NCBI GenBank assembly: GCA_963668655.2
Contig: CAXXPQ010000001.1
Span: forward strand, 1-64,000
Direction of reading: 5' to 3'
DNA from: G963668655 sp963668655
GTDB lineage: Bacteria; Myxococcota_A; SURF-8
Length of the DNA stretch: 64,000 nucleotides
A program made the translations under genes and the position numbers. Below are positions 34,088-42,257 of this stretch, one piece after another. Below the pieces are notes generated by a model. The model was not told where the DNA came from. It saw only the letters and a program-made list of their open reading frames with translations, and made no database searches. Within the stretch, counting starts at the first letter, position 1, and each line of letters starts with the position of its first letter.

Positions 34088-34957
34088 TCATTCCGGCGTG
34101 ATGAAATACTGAATCTCGGCCGTGTTCACGTCGATCCGGGTGGTTCGGGTTCCGCTGGCCGCCTCCTGGCAGGGCAGGGTGAGCGTGATGGCGCCCGTGC
34201 CCACCGGATCGTCGGCGTTGGAAAAAATGCCGTCGTCGTTTTCCCAGCAGTCGAATTCGAACGAGGCCGTGTACGTCGTTTCGGTCGGACACCAGAGATC
34301 GACGTGAGTCCATCCCAGATCGCTGATGTAGGTCCGGTGGCCCGATAAGGTGTCGAACCTCAAATTACGCGTATAAGAGACGGTTTCGAGGGCGTTGTAA
34401 TGCGTCAGCGTGCTTGTGATTTCGCATTCCATCTCATCCGGCCGGGTAAGCCAGGAATCGTAATTTTTCTGATGATCCCAGAAGAAGAAGACCGATACAC
34501 TCCAGAACCGCAGGTTTTCCGGCGGAGCGGAAACGTATTCCGGATCCATCGTAACGGTGACTTCCAGGGGTTCGCTTTCCCGGCCTTCGTCGTCCACGGC
34601 CTTGATTTCGAAGGTGTTTTCACCTTCCGAAAGCTGAACTTCGGTTTCCCACTGAAACAGCTCCTCCGAAATCTCGTCCCCCAGTTCCACGGTTTCGCCG
34701 TTTACCCGGACTTCGCCGGCGCGGTAGGCCACTCCCGAAAGAAGATACGAATCTTCCGCGGTGGTAAGGGTTTCTTCCAATTGCGTCGCCAGGCTGACGA
34801 CCGGAAGTTCCAGCATTTCCCTCGGGCCGCTGTCGAAGGCGTCGGGATTGTCCAGGGGATTTTCGCCGTCGTCCTCCTCGTCTCCGCAGCCGAAGGACGC
34901 GAAAAACGCAAACAACGTAACGATCAAGAGAAAACGGAAGGATTGTCGAGTGTGCAT
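34088..34957 (-). CDS. Tandem lipoprotein paralogue 3
   Basis: 289 residues; no known family recognised. Signal peptide with FGC lipobox (Cys24). A first beta domain has a strongly conserved core with its two neighbours: TTAEDSYLLSGVAYRAGEV-x-VNG, LSEGENTFEIKAVDDEG, MDPEY-x-PPEN, which looks like a cadherin/Ig-type bacterial fold. The second half is a different beta domain ending in a Cys-containing strand and an IQYFITPE end. Third gene in transcription order of the set at 36678-34088; only 1 bp separates it from paralogue 2. Surface or periplasmic binding is inference. Confidence 0.75.
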   Translation of the reverse strand: MHTRQSFRFLLIVTLFAFFASFGCGDEEDDGENPLDNPDAFDSGPREMLELPVVSLATQLEETLTTAEDSYLLSGVAYRAGEVRVNGETVELGDEISEELFQWETEVQLSEGENTFEIKAVDDEGRESEPLEVTVTMDPEYVSAPPENLRFWSVSVFFFWDHQKNYDSWLTRPDEMECEITSTLTHYNALETVSYTRNLRFDTLSGHRTYISDLGWTHVDLWCPTETTYTASFEFDCWENDDGIFSNADDPVGTGAITLTLPCQEAASGTRTTRIDVNTAEIQYFITPE

Positions 34958-34958
34958 G

Positions 34959-35783
34959 CTATTCTCCGTATTGCAGGCGGGTGGAATACTGGACCTCCAG
35001 CGCGTTGCCGTCGATGTCCACGCTGTCGGTTCCGTCCGTGGCCGAACAGCAGGGCATCTCGATGGTGAAGACGCCCGGACTCATGGCTTCGCCCTGACCG
35101 GCCTTGGCGTTATCGCCCGCCTTCCAGAAATCGAATTCGTATTGCATGTCGTACGTTCCGGAGCAGGAGCAGTAATAGCTCCAGGCATCGCTCGCGAAGA
35201 ACAGGGTTTCTCCCGGGATGGAACTGAACGTCGCGGAGAGCGTACCGGAGGCGTCGGCTCCGGGAAGAAACTCCGAAAACGTCGAATCGGCGGAGGCGGC
35301 CACGGAAAAGGCCCGGGCTTCCGAGGATTTGGGCTGGGTCCAGAAGAAATACGAGTCGAAGCGCAAAAGGATTCCGTTCTCGGGCGGATCGGGCACGTAG
35401 TCCGGATCCCGGATCACCGTGACCTGCACGATCTCGCTTTCCTTGTCGTTGTTGTCCACGGCCTTGATCGAGAAAAGGTTTTCGCCTTCGGAAAGCTCCG
35501 CCTCGTATTCCCAGCGGTACAGGCTGTCTCCTATCTTCTCGGTTTCCTCCGCGCTCCAACCGTTGACCGAGACCACTGCCGCCCGGAAGGAGACGCCCGT
35601 CAGGACGTAGCTGCTTTCGGCGGTGGTGATGCTTTCGCCTTCCCGGACGTCCACGGTGACGCGCGGAAGAAGCTCCAGGCCGCCGGATTCGTCGGAAGCG
35701 TCGTCGTCGCCGCAGCCCGAGAGGGAAACCGGCAGGAAAAACAGGGCCAAAAGAAGAAAGCGGGTTTTCACGGTCGGTTTCAT
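34959..35783 (-). CDS. Tandem lipoprotein paralogue 2
   Basis: 274 residues. The ATG at 35783 has GGAGGAGAATCCC immediately upstream. Lipobox LSGC (Cys24). Same two-domain plan as its neighbours: TTAESSYVLTGVSFRAAVVSVNG, LSEGENLFSIKAVDNND, DPDYVPDPPENG, then a variable C-terminal half with an unusual CSCSG motif and MPCC near the end. The conserved first half and divergent second half suggest duplication followed by diversification of a ligand-facing part. Confidence 0.75.
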   Translation of the reverse strand: MKPTVKTRFLLLALFFLPVSLSGCGDDDASDESGGLELLPRVTVDVREGESITTAESSYVLTGVSFRAAVVSVNGWSAEETEKIGDSLYRWEYEAELSEGENLFSIKAVDNNDKESEIVQVTVIRDPDYVPDPPENGILLRFDSYFFWTQPKSSEARAFSVAASADSTFSEFLPGADASGTLSATFSSIPGETLFFASDAWSYYCSCSGTYDMQYEFDFWKAGDNAKAGQGEAMSPGVFTIEMPCCSATDGTDSVDIDGNALEVQYSTRLQYGE

Positions 35784-35829
35784 GGGATTCTCCTCCACTT
35801 TTTGAAAAAAACCAAGCCGGGGGCGGTGT

Positions 35830-36678
35830 TCATTTGTTCACGTTGTATCGGATTTTCACCGTGTTGCCGTCGACGGTGGTGCTGGCGTTGCCTCCCACGG
35901 CGGAACCGCAGGGCAGATCGACGGTCACGCTTCCGGTTCCCACGTTGTCGTCTCCGCCGGTGAAGAAACCGTCGTCCTCTTCCAAGCAGTCGAAGTCGAA
36001 TTGGACCTGATAGTTTCCGGAGCAGTCGACGGTGTAATCCGTACAATAATAGTAGCCCATGTACACTTCAGTGTCTCCCGAGGAGGATGCCCAACGTGAG
36101 GAAAATGAATAAGCATGGGTCTCTCCCGGCCAGTAGTTTCGAAACGTTGTCTTGATATCGCACTTCAATTCATCCGGACGGGCGCCGGCGGGGTCGTAGT
36201 TCTTGGTCTGCGTCCAATGGAAATAAGCATATAAATCCCATAGCATGTCATTCTCCGGTGGATCGGGATCGTATTCCGGGTCCATTGTCACGGCGGCACT
36301 CAGGGGTTCGCATTGTTTGCCTTCGGCGTTCACGGCCTTGATTTCAAAGACATTTTCGCCTTCCTGAAGCTCCGCCTCGTATGCCCAGCGGTAGAGATCC
36401 TCCTGGACTTCCTCGCCCAGTTCCGCGTTTTTTCCGTCCACGAGCACCTCGGTCGCCCGGTAGACCACGCCGGTCAGGACGTAGGTATCTTCCGCCGTGG
36501 TGATCGTCTCATCCTCTCGGATGTCCACACCGAGGACGGGCAGATCCTCCACCTCCCGGTCGCGGCTGTCGAAGGTCTCGGGGTAATCTTCGGTGTCGTC
36601 GTCGCCGCAGCTCGAAAGCGAAAACGGCAGGAGGAAGAGGATCAGGAAAACAAAGCTGATCTTACCGGCTGATTTCAT
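35830..36678 (-). CDS. Tandem lipoprotein paralogue 1
   Basis: 282 residues, first in transcription order. The ATG at 36678 has AAGGAGAACCTC upstream. Lipobox SSC (Cys24), DDDTED after it. Conserved blocks TTAEDTYVLTGVVYRATEVLVDG, LQEGENVFEIKAVNAEG and MDPEYDPDPPEND match paralogues 2 and 3. The C-terminal domain shares YQVQFDFDCLEEDDGFF and the TVDGNTVKIRYN ending with paralogue 3, so 1 and 3 are closer to each other than to 2. The intergenic gap to paralogue 2 is 46 bp; probably one operon. Function unknown. Confidence 0.75.
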   Translation of the reverse strand: MKSAGKISFVFLILFLLPFSLSSCGDDDTEDYPETFDSRDREVEDLPVLGVDIREDETITTAEDTYVLTGVVYRATEVLVDGKNAELGEEVQEDLYRWAYEAELQEGENVFEIKAVNAEGKQCEPLSAAVTMDPEYDPDPPENDMLWDLYAYFHWTQTKNYDPAGARPDELKCDIKTTFRNYWPGETHAYSFSSRWASSSGDTEVYMGYYYCTDYTVDCSGNYQVQFDFDCLEEDDGFFTGGDDNVGTGSVTVDLPCGSAVGGNASTTVDGNTVKIRYNVNK

Positions 36679-36746
36679 GAGGTTCTCCTTTCGTGTCATT
36701 TCTCGAAAGTTGTCTCCAAAATTGATGAGCCCCGGGTGCGCGGGGT

Positions 36747-37388
36747 TCACTTTCCGAATTCGTTGGCCGGACCCCTGGCGGGCGGAGCGTCTTTGGGAAC
36801 GGGCGGGGATTTGGGCTCGTCTCCGGCGGCTTCCCCCTCGGGGCGCTTCAGGCGGATCTCGAAGGGAATCGGGACGGAGCCTTTTATCGGCGCCTTGTAG
36901 CGTTCCCGGCGAACGTCCAGCCGCCCCAGTTTCTCCAGCCCTTGAAGGAAGGGACGGTATTGCTTGCGGGGAACCTCGACGTGGCTGGGTTTGTCCGCAT
37001 CCACGGCCTGCTCGGCGCCGAAGCTCTTCAAAAGCGCCTGGATGGAACGCGCGGAGCGGGCGGGTTCGTCGGAGATCACGGTGACGATGTAGCGCATTTC
37101 CTCCCGATCCGGCGGGCCTTTTTTCCGAACGTCCATGCCCTTGCGGGAAAGCGCGCCGGGCGGCTCCACGCGCTTCAGGCCCTCCATGCGCCGTTTCGGA
37201 CGGCCGTCCTTCGGCGAAGCCATGCGCTCCGTCGCCGGGGGGCGGGGAAAGGCGGGCCGGTCCTTCAGCGCCGCATCGGTTTCTCCGGCGTCCTCGTGAA
37301 CCGCCCGATTTTCATTTTTTCCCGCCAGCGCGAACCACAGGCCCGCAAGAAGGAGCAGCCCCGCCGCGATCGCGATTTTTGTTTTCAT
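36747..37388 (-). CDS. Single-span membrane protein, unknown function
   Basis: 213 residues. One N-terminal helix (IAIAAGLLLLAGLWFALAG) without a lipobox, then a long basic and proline-rich linker to about residue 95, a small alpha/beta domain (about 96-175: EMRYIVTVISDEPARSARSIQALLKSFGAEQ...), and a proline-rich tail. The periplasmic domain vaguely resembles small ferredoxin-like or DUF4349-type folds, but I cannot name it. GAGGGG lies 6 nt before the ATG. It follows lpxB by 64 bp and has a candidate promoter of its own at 37440-37468. Confidence 0.65.
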   Translation of the reverse strand: MKTKIAIAAGLLLLAGLWFALAGKNENRAVHEDAGETDAALKDRPAFPRPPATERMASPKDGRPKRRMEGLKRVEPPGALSRKGMDVRKKGPPDREEMRYIVTVISDEPARSARSIQALLKSFGAEQAVDADKPSHVEVPRKQYRPFLQGLEKLGRLDVRRERYKAPIKGSVPIPFEIRLKRPEGEAAGDEPKSPPVPKDAPPARGPANEFGK

Positions 37389-37439
37389 CGATATCCCCTC
37401 GTTCCCAATAAAGGTTGCTTCTGTTTATTGGAAGCTGTT

Positions 37440-37468
37440 TTTGTACCATATTTCAAAGCAATTTCCAA
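37440..37468 (-). promoter_or_regulatory. Candidate promoter before the 213-residue protein gene
   Basis: On the minus strand TTGGAA (37468-37463), 17-bp spacer, TACAAA (37445-37440). It overlaps the last codons of lpxB, so the downstream gene may be transcribed both by read-through and independently. Confidence 0.5.
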
Positions 37469-38562
37469 GCCGCTTCCGCCGGGCAGGCCCGGGCGACCCG
37501 GAGCCAGTCGGCCCGCAGGCTTCGCCAGTCGGCGCGCATGGCGTCGAGGTTTCGCCCCTCCGTCAGCAGGCGCACGCTTTCCTTCTCGATGTTCGCCGCC
37601 GTGCATGCCTTCTGAATCAGCTCCGGCGCGGCGCTTCGGTTCAGAAGGATGTTCGGCATGCCGATCCACGGGCTGCGGACGAGCCGTTTCGCGATCCAAT
37701 AGCTCAAAGGCCGTACCCGGTGGGTGACCAGCAGGGGGATTCCGGCCAGCGCCAGTTCCGTGGTCACGGTTCCGGCCGCGCACCAGGCCAGGGAAAGCGC
37801 CTCGCCCGTTTCTCCGAAGACCGGCGAGAGGTTTTCCCGCCTGCACAGGGTTCGGATCCTTTCTTCTCTCCCCGGAGCCGGGAAGACACGGAACTCGCAG
37901 GGAATATCCAGCCGTTTCGCCAGACGGCGCGCGGCCCGGAGCTGCACGGGAAGAACGGCCGCCACTTCGTGGGAGCGGCTGCCGGGAAACAGGCCCAGCC
38001 GAACGGGCCCGTCTCGCGGATCCGAAAAGGCGAAGCGCGGCGCTCGATCCAGAAGCGGATGGCCGATGTAGTCGGTCGGGACGCCGCGCGCGGCGAACCA
38101 CTGTGCCTCGAAGGGAAACAGCACGCCCAGGCGATCCAGGCTTTCGGAAAGGCTATGCAAACGGTTTCCCCGCCAGGCCCAGAGCTGGGGCGCTGCGATG
38201 TAATACACGGGAATCCCGGACGTTTTCGCTTCCTTCGCCAGGCGTAGATGGATATCCGGCAGATCGATGAACACCGCCAGGTCGGGAGGATCCGCGCAGA
38301 GCCTTTCCAAAACGCGCCGGTATTCCATCCAGAGCGGTCCCAATCGCGGCAGCAGTTCCACCAGTCCGGCGGCCTGGATGCGGGCCATGTCCGAAAGCGC
38401 CCCCCGGGCCGCCCTTCCCATTTCCCGGCCTCCCATGCCGCGCCAGGACACCCGACGGCCGTTTCGGCGCGCGAGCGCTTCGAAGCGACGCATGAAATCC
38501 GCTCCCAGGCGATCGCCGGAGGCTTCCCCGGCGGAAATGAAGACGGTGAGGCGCGCGGTCAT
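37453..38562 (-). CDS. lpxB: Lipid-A-disaccharide synthase
   Basis: Glycosyltransferase (GT19) of the lipid A pathway: joins lipid X and UDP-diacylglucosamine at the cytoplasmic membrane face. 369 residues. Family motifs are intact: ISAGEASGDRLGA at the N-terminus, FIDLPDIHLRLAK, YYIAAPQLWAWR, GHPLLD, LGLFPGSRSHEV, and the AGTVTTELALAGIP nucleotide-binding region. It lies 23 bp after the DUF4846 lipoprotein gene on the same strand and near kdsA, another LPS gene, transcribed divergently. Its presence shows that the organism makes lipid A. Confidence 0.96.
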   Translation of the reverse strand: MTARLTVFISAGEASGDRLGADFMRRFEALARRNGRRVSWRGMGGREMGRAARGALSDMARIQAAGLVELLPRLGPLWMEYRRVLERLCADPPDLAVFIDLPDIHLRLAKEAKTSGIPVYYIAAPQLWAWRGNRLHSLSESLDRLGVLFPFEAQWFAARGVPTDYIGHPLLDRAPRFAFSDPRDGPVRLGLFPGSRSHEVAAVLPVQLRAARRLAKRLDIPCEFRVFPAPGREERIRTLCRRENLSPVFGETGEALSLAWCAAGTVTTELALAGIPLLVTHRVRPLSYWIAKRLVRSPWIGMPNILLNRSAAPELIQKACTAANIEKESVRLLTEGRNLDAMRADWRSLRADWLRVARACPAEAAWKLL

Positions 38563-38585
38563 GGGATTCGGCGAAAGGCGGCCGG

Positions 38586-39629
38586 TTATTGGAAGCGTCG
38601 CCAGTATCCCACGCCGTCCGCCTTTGCATGGGAAATCCAGCCCCGGAGGGTGAACCAGTCGCCCGTTCCCTCGCCCTTTTTCGGCTTCACCAGATACAGA
38701 TGCCCGGCGGGAGTGGATCCCCGGGCCATGAGGAAGATGCGCTGCCCTTCCGGATTCTCGGCGGCGTCCACGATCACGGCGACTTCTCCCCGGCGGAAAT
38801 CCCGCAAGTCAGCTTGAACGTAGACATCCCCGGGCCGGAGATCGGACTCCTGCAACGGCGAAAGAAAACGGACCAGGGCGGCGGGTCCGACGTAGTTGAA
38901 GACGGTTCGCAGAAAGTCACGGAAAGCGACCTTTTCCTTGTAGGCCGGCCCCACCTTGCGCCCGTCCCGGTTGACGGCGAGTCGTGTGCCCATGTCCTCG
39001 GGCAGGTAACGGGTGCCCGTCCGGAAGGAATCCCAGTTGATGAACTGTCCGTAGTTCGTGCGCAGGCGCAGACCGTTGGGCTCCTTGGTGTACAGCTTGT
39101 AATAGCTCCAGAGCGTCACGGCCATCTGGGCGCTCCGATGGGTGGGCCCCAGAACCGGGACCGCCACGATGCCCAGCACGTCGGACGAATCCTTCACCAC
39201 CTCTCCGCTGAAGAACTTGCGCGGCTCGCCGTCCGGCATCAGCGGCAGTTCCCGCACCCAGAGCGGCCAGCCGGGATCCAGGGAAAGGCGCGTGAATCCG
39301 TCCGGAAGGGCGCGGTCCGAAATGCGGCGGCCGAAGGGAATCAGCTTGTTTTCGAAGCGATAGGCCGTGCGGAAAAAGTGATAGGCCCGGGGGCGGCCGC
39401 CCTCGGGTTCGCGAACGGCTTTTTCTCCGCGCCATTTTTTCTCCGGCTTCGCGTCTTCCGGGTTTCCCGGAACTTCCGGATAGACTTTCGGAGGCGCGTC
39501 CGTCTTGCCCGTACGTTCGGGTTTCGGATCGGCGACGGCCCCGGAGGAGGCCGTTTCGTTCGGCTGTTCGCAGGAAAAGAGCGAAAGAATCGCAAAACAG
39601 ACAAGGATTCTCCACAAGATAACCGGCAT
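38586..39629 (-). CDS. DUF4846 lipoprotein
   Basis: 347 residues. ATG at 39629 with GAGGAAG 4 nt upstream; lipobox LFSC (Cys20). A hydrophilic linker (residues 21-80) precedes a domain matching the DUF4846 pattern: WPLWVRELPL, LWSYYKLYTKEP, FINWDSFRTGTRY, FLRTVFNYVGPAAL, RPGDVYVQ and RIFLMARGSTPAGHLYLVKP. The biochemical role of DUF4846 is unknown; the fold resembles NlpC/P60-like or transglutaminase-like hydrolases. The segment where many members have a conserved His (PGHAVIVVD-like) reads RRGEVAVIVD here, so activity may be lost. First gene of a run continuing into lpxB. Confidence 0.75.
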   Translation of the reverse strand: MPVILWRILVCFAILSLFSCEQPNETASSGAVADPKPERTGKTDAPPKVYPEVPGNPEDAKPEKKWRGEKAVREPEGGRPRAYHFFRTAYRFENKLIPFGRRISDRALPDGFTRLSLDPGWPLWVRELPLMPDGEPRKFFSGEVVKDSSDVLGIVAVPVLGPTHRSAQMAVTLWSYYKLYTKEPNGLRLRTNYGQFINWDSFRTGTRYLPEDMGTRLAVNRDGRKVGPAYKEKVAFRDFLRTVFNYVGPAALVRFLSPLQESDLRPGDVYVQADLRDFRRGEVAVIVDAAENPEGQRIFLMARGSTPAGHLYLVKPKKGEGTGDWFTLRGWISHAKADGVGYWRRFQ

Positions 39630-39690
39630 GGCCTTCCTCGTTCCAATTGGATCTTCGATATCAGACGAGCCTTCGGGACGCTCGCGTGTC

Positions 39691-39719
39691 ATTATACACG
39701 TTTCGGGCGTTTGAACAGC
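39691..39719 (-). promoter_or_regulatory. Candidate promoter of the DUF4846-lpxB run
   Basis: A perfect TATAAT on the minus strand (39696-39691); the -35 region near 39713-39719 (GCTGTT) is weak. It is 62 bp ahead of the ATG at 39629 and back to back with the kdsA promoter. Confidence 0.5.
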
Positions 39720-39757
39720 CTTTCCCCGCCACTTTTTCGGGAAAGCGAAATACGGCC

Positions 39758-39786
39758 TTGGCGGAACGGCCCGTCCGGGTTATACC
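39758..39786 (+). promoter_or_regulatory. Promoter of kdsA
   Basis: TTGGCG (39758-39763), 17-bp spacer, TATACC (39781-39786), 54 bp before the start codon. Confidence 0.6.
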
Positions 39787-39839
39787 GGTGGGGACGTTGG
39801 ACGGATCCCTGCAAGGGGCGAAAGCCGGGAGGAACGGGC

Positions 39840-40673
39840 ATGCATCGGGTGCGCATCGGCGATTTCGAGATCGGAGGCGGCAGGCTGGCGCTCATCGCGG
39901 GGCCCTGCGTGATCGAAAGCCGCCGCCACGCCCTGTCCATGGCCCGGCGGCTGAAGGAAATCGCCGACGCGCTGGAGACGCCTTTCGTTTTCAAGGCGTC
40001 TTACGACAAGGCCAACCGGACCGCCTTCGATGCCTTCCGGGGGCCGGGCCCGGAAGAGGGGCTGGACATTCTGCGGGACGTGCGCGAAAGCGTGGACGTT
40101 CCGGTGCTTTCGGACATCCATCGGCCGGAGCAGGCGCAAGTCGCCGCCGAAGCGCTGGATATTCTTCAGATTCCCGCCTTTCTCTGCCGCCAGACGGATC
40201 TTCTTTATGCGGCGGCGGAGACGGGGCGGGCGGTCAACGTGAAAAAGGGGCCGTTTCTGGCCCCTTGGGACATGGTTGCCGTGGCGGATAAATTGACCCG
40301 CGCCGGGGCGAAAGACATTCTATTGACGGAGCGCGGCACGTCGTTCGGCTACAATCGGCTGGTGACGGATATCCGTTCGCTGCCCGTTTTGCGTTCGCTG
40401 GACCGGCCCGTGGTCTTCGACGCCACCCACAGCGTCCAGGAGCCGGGAGGATTGGGAAGCGCCTCGGGCGGGCGGCGCGAGTTCGTTCCCGTCCTGGCCC
40501 GGGCGGCCGTGGCGGCGGGCATCGACGCCCTTTTTCTCGAAGTTCACGACGATCCGGAGCGGGCGTCGTGCGACGGCCCGAACATGCTGCGGCTTTCCGA
40601 TCTTCCCGCCCTGCTCGAAACGCTCCTGTCCATCCACGCCGTGGTAAGGCAGGCGCATCCGGACACGCCATAA
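39840..40673 (+). CDS. kdsA: Kdo-8-phosphate synthase (metal-dependent type)
   Basis: Condenses phosphoenolpyruvate with arabinose 5-phosphate to Kdo-8-phosphate for the LPS inner core. 277 residues. The N-terminal IAGPCVIES carries Cys23; family knowledge places the metal-ligating Cys of metal-dependent enzymes here, whereas the E. coli metal-free type has Asn. Other motifs: FKASYDKANRTAFDAFRGPG, PAFLCRQTDLL, NVKKGPFLAPWDM, DATHSVQEPGG, FLEVHDDPERA-x-CDGPNML. The start has GGGAGG 7 nt upstream inside a longer open frame that is not otherwise coding. Stands alone between promoters. Confidence 0.95.
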   Translation: MHRVRIGDFEIGGGRLALIAGPCVIESRRHALSMARRLKEIADALETPFVFKASYDKANRTAFDAFRGPGPEEGLDILRDVRESVDVPVLSDIHRPEQAQVAAEALDILQIPAFLCRQTDLLYAAAETGRAVNVKKGPFLAPWDMVAVADKLTRAGAKDILLTERGTSFGYNRLVTDIRSLPVLRSLDRPVVFDATHSVQEPGGLGSASGGRREFVPVLARAAVAAGIDALFLEVHDDPERASCDGPNMLRLSDLPALLETLLSIHAVVRQAHPDTP

Positions 40674-40704
40674 CGGGATCCCCCTGTTCCTTCTTGCTTT
40701 TTCC

Positions 40705-40733
40705 TCGACAGGACGCCGGGCCGGTGGCATAGT
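40705..40733 (+). promoter_or_regulatory. Candidate promoter of the parvulin gene
   Basis: TCGACA (40705-40710), 17-bp spacer, CATAGT (40728-40733), about 90 bp upstream of the gene start. Confidence 0.5.
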
Positions 40734-40823
40734 GGGGGCGCTTTGCCGGAAACCTCGCGGGACGGATTCCGGAAAATCACCCGAAAAGCACCTCCACCGA
40801 AACCACGAGGAAAGGACTCGATC

Positions 40824-42047
40824 ATGCAGAAATCAGGCTCCGTTTCGCGCCGGCCGATGACCGTATTGCTGGCGCTGCTCACGGCTTTTCTCCTTGCCGG
40901 CTGCCCGAGCGATCCGGGCGCGAAGGACGCCCAGTCGGACCCCGCCGCTTCCGGCCAGGCGGAACAAAAGGTGGACGAAGCGGCCGCCGCCAAAACCGAA
41001 GAGAAAGCGCCCGATCCCCTGCAAACGGATCTGCTGGCCGGATCGCACATCCTGATTCCCTATAAGGGAGCCATGCGCGCCGACGCCGCCATCACCCGCA
41101 CCAAGGAGGAGGCCAAGAAACTGGCCGAGGATCTGCTGGCCAAGTTGAAGAAAAACCCCGGAGATTTCGAGACCCTGGCCAAGGAAAACTCCAGTTGTCC
41201 GTCGGCGCAGAACGGTGGAGATCTGGGCAACTGGCAGAAGGGACGCATGGTGCCCGAATTCGATCAGGCCATCGGCAAGCTGAAGGTGGGCGAGATCTCG
41301 CCCGAGGTGGTGGAAACCTCCTTCGGTTTTCACGTCATGCGCCGCAACAAGGCCGTCCCTCCCCAGGAGCTTTCCGCCCAGCACATCCTCATCGCTTACA
41401 AGGGCGCGGTGCATGCCAAGCCGGAAGTGACGCGCACCAAGGAAGAAGCCAAGGCGCTGGCCGAAAAAGCCGCCACGGAAGCCAAGGCCGACACGGCCAA
41501 GTTCACGGAAATCGCGGAGAAGTACACGGACGACAAGCGTTTCATCAAGATGCCCAACTGGATCACGGGCCGGGAAATGCCCAAGGCTTTCGACGAGGCC
41601 GTGACGGGCGTGAAGATCGGCGAGGTGGCGGGCCCCGTGGAGACGGAATTCGGCTATCACGTCTTCCTGCGCACCGAAGTGGTGAAACCGCCCGTGTTTT
41701 CCGGCGCGCACATCCTGATCGCCTACAAGGGCGCGCTGCGCGCCGCTTCGGACGTGACGCGCACCAAGGAAGAGGCCCTGGAACTGGCCAAGGTGGTGTT
41801 GGGCAAGGCCCAGGCGGATCCCTCGAAATTCAAGGATCTGGCCACCATGTACAGCAACGACCCCACGGTGAAGATGAACGGCGGCGACCTGGGCCAGTGG
41901 CCCAAGGGCCGCATGGTCCCGGCCTTCGATCAGGCCATCGAGAACATGGAAATCGGCAAGGTGGGCGGCCCCATCGAAACGGACTACGGCTATCACGTGC
42001 TGCTGCGCAAGCCCCTGGACGATGGAAATCCTCCCCCCGCTCCGTAA
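40824..42047 (+). CDS. Triple-parvulin (PpiC) peptidyl-prolyl isomerase lipoprotein
   Basis: Predicted periplasmic folding helper. 407 residues. Lipobox LAGC (Cys27), an Ala/Glu-rich linker to residue 70, then three head-to-tail rotamase domains of about 110 residues starting near 74, 186 and 295, each opening with HILI-x-YKGA and a RTKEEA helix and closing with FGYHV or YGYHV. Domains 1 and 3 have the usual NGGDLG-W-x-KGRMVP-FDQAI stretch. Domain 2 instead reads KMPNWITGREMPKAFDEAV, having lost the GGDLG turn, and may be structural. Most parvulins have one or two such domains. Monocistronic with a terminator at 42075-42103. Confidence 0.9.
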   Translation: MQKSGSVSRRPMTVLLALLTAFLLAGCPSDPGAKDAQSDPAASGQAEQKVDEAAAAKTEEKAPDPLQTDLLAGSHILIPYKGAMRADAAITRTKEEAKKLAEDLLAKLKKNPGDFETLAKENSSCPSAQNGGDLGNWQKGRMVPEFDQAIGKLKVGEISPEVVETSFGFHVMRRNKAVPPQELSAQHILIAYKGAVHAKPEVTRTKEEAKALAEKAATEAKADTAKFTEIAEKYTDDKRFIKMPNWITGREMPKAFDEAVTGVKIGEVAGPVETEFGYHVFLRTEVVKPPVFSGAHILIAYKGALRAASDVTRTKEEALELAKVVLGKAQADPSKFKDLATMYSNDPTVKMNGGDLGQWPKGRMVPAFDQAIENMEIGKVGGPIETDYGYHVLLRKPLDDGNPPPAP

Positions 42048-42074
42048 TTTCCTTCTGATTTCGGTATCTTCCGG

Positions 42075-42103
42075 CCCGGATTCCCCTGGGGATCCGGGTT
42101 TTT
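42075..42103 (+). terminator. Intrinsic terminator
   Basis: GC-rich stem CCCGGAT...ATCCGGG with an unpaired T and a CCCC/GGGG inner stem (42075-42098), followed by TTTTTC. Confidence 0.75.
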
Positions 42104-42127
42104 CATTGGAAAACCTTTCTTCGGGGC

Positions 42128-42155
42128 TTGCATCGCGGGAAATCGTGTCTAAACT
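42128..42155 (+). promoter_or_regulatory. Promoter of trxB
   Basis: TTGCAT (42128-42133), 16-bp spacer, TAAACT (42150-42155), about 100 bp before the start. Confidence 0.6.
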
Positions 42156-42257
42156 CTTGGTTGGGAAAGCGATGAACGAAACCCATCCCCAAAAGCGGCG
42201 CGAAAGCGGCGAAACGCGGGGCAAGGCAGGACAACCCGGCGCGAAAGGAGTGTCGAA

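Noticed and set aside
38589..39839. N-terminal half of the open frame that ends in kdsA
   Set aside because: The first 417 codons run antisense to the DUF4846 lipoprotein and have no protein features; kdsA starts at 39840 with a good ribosome binding site.
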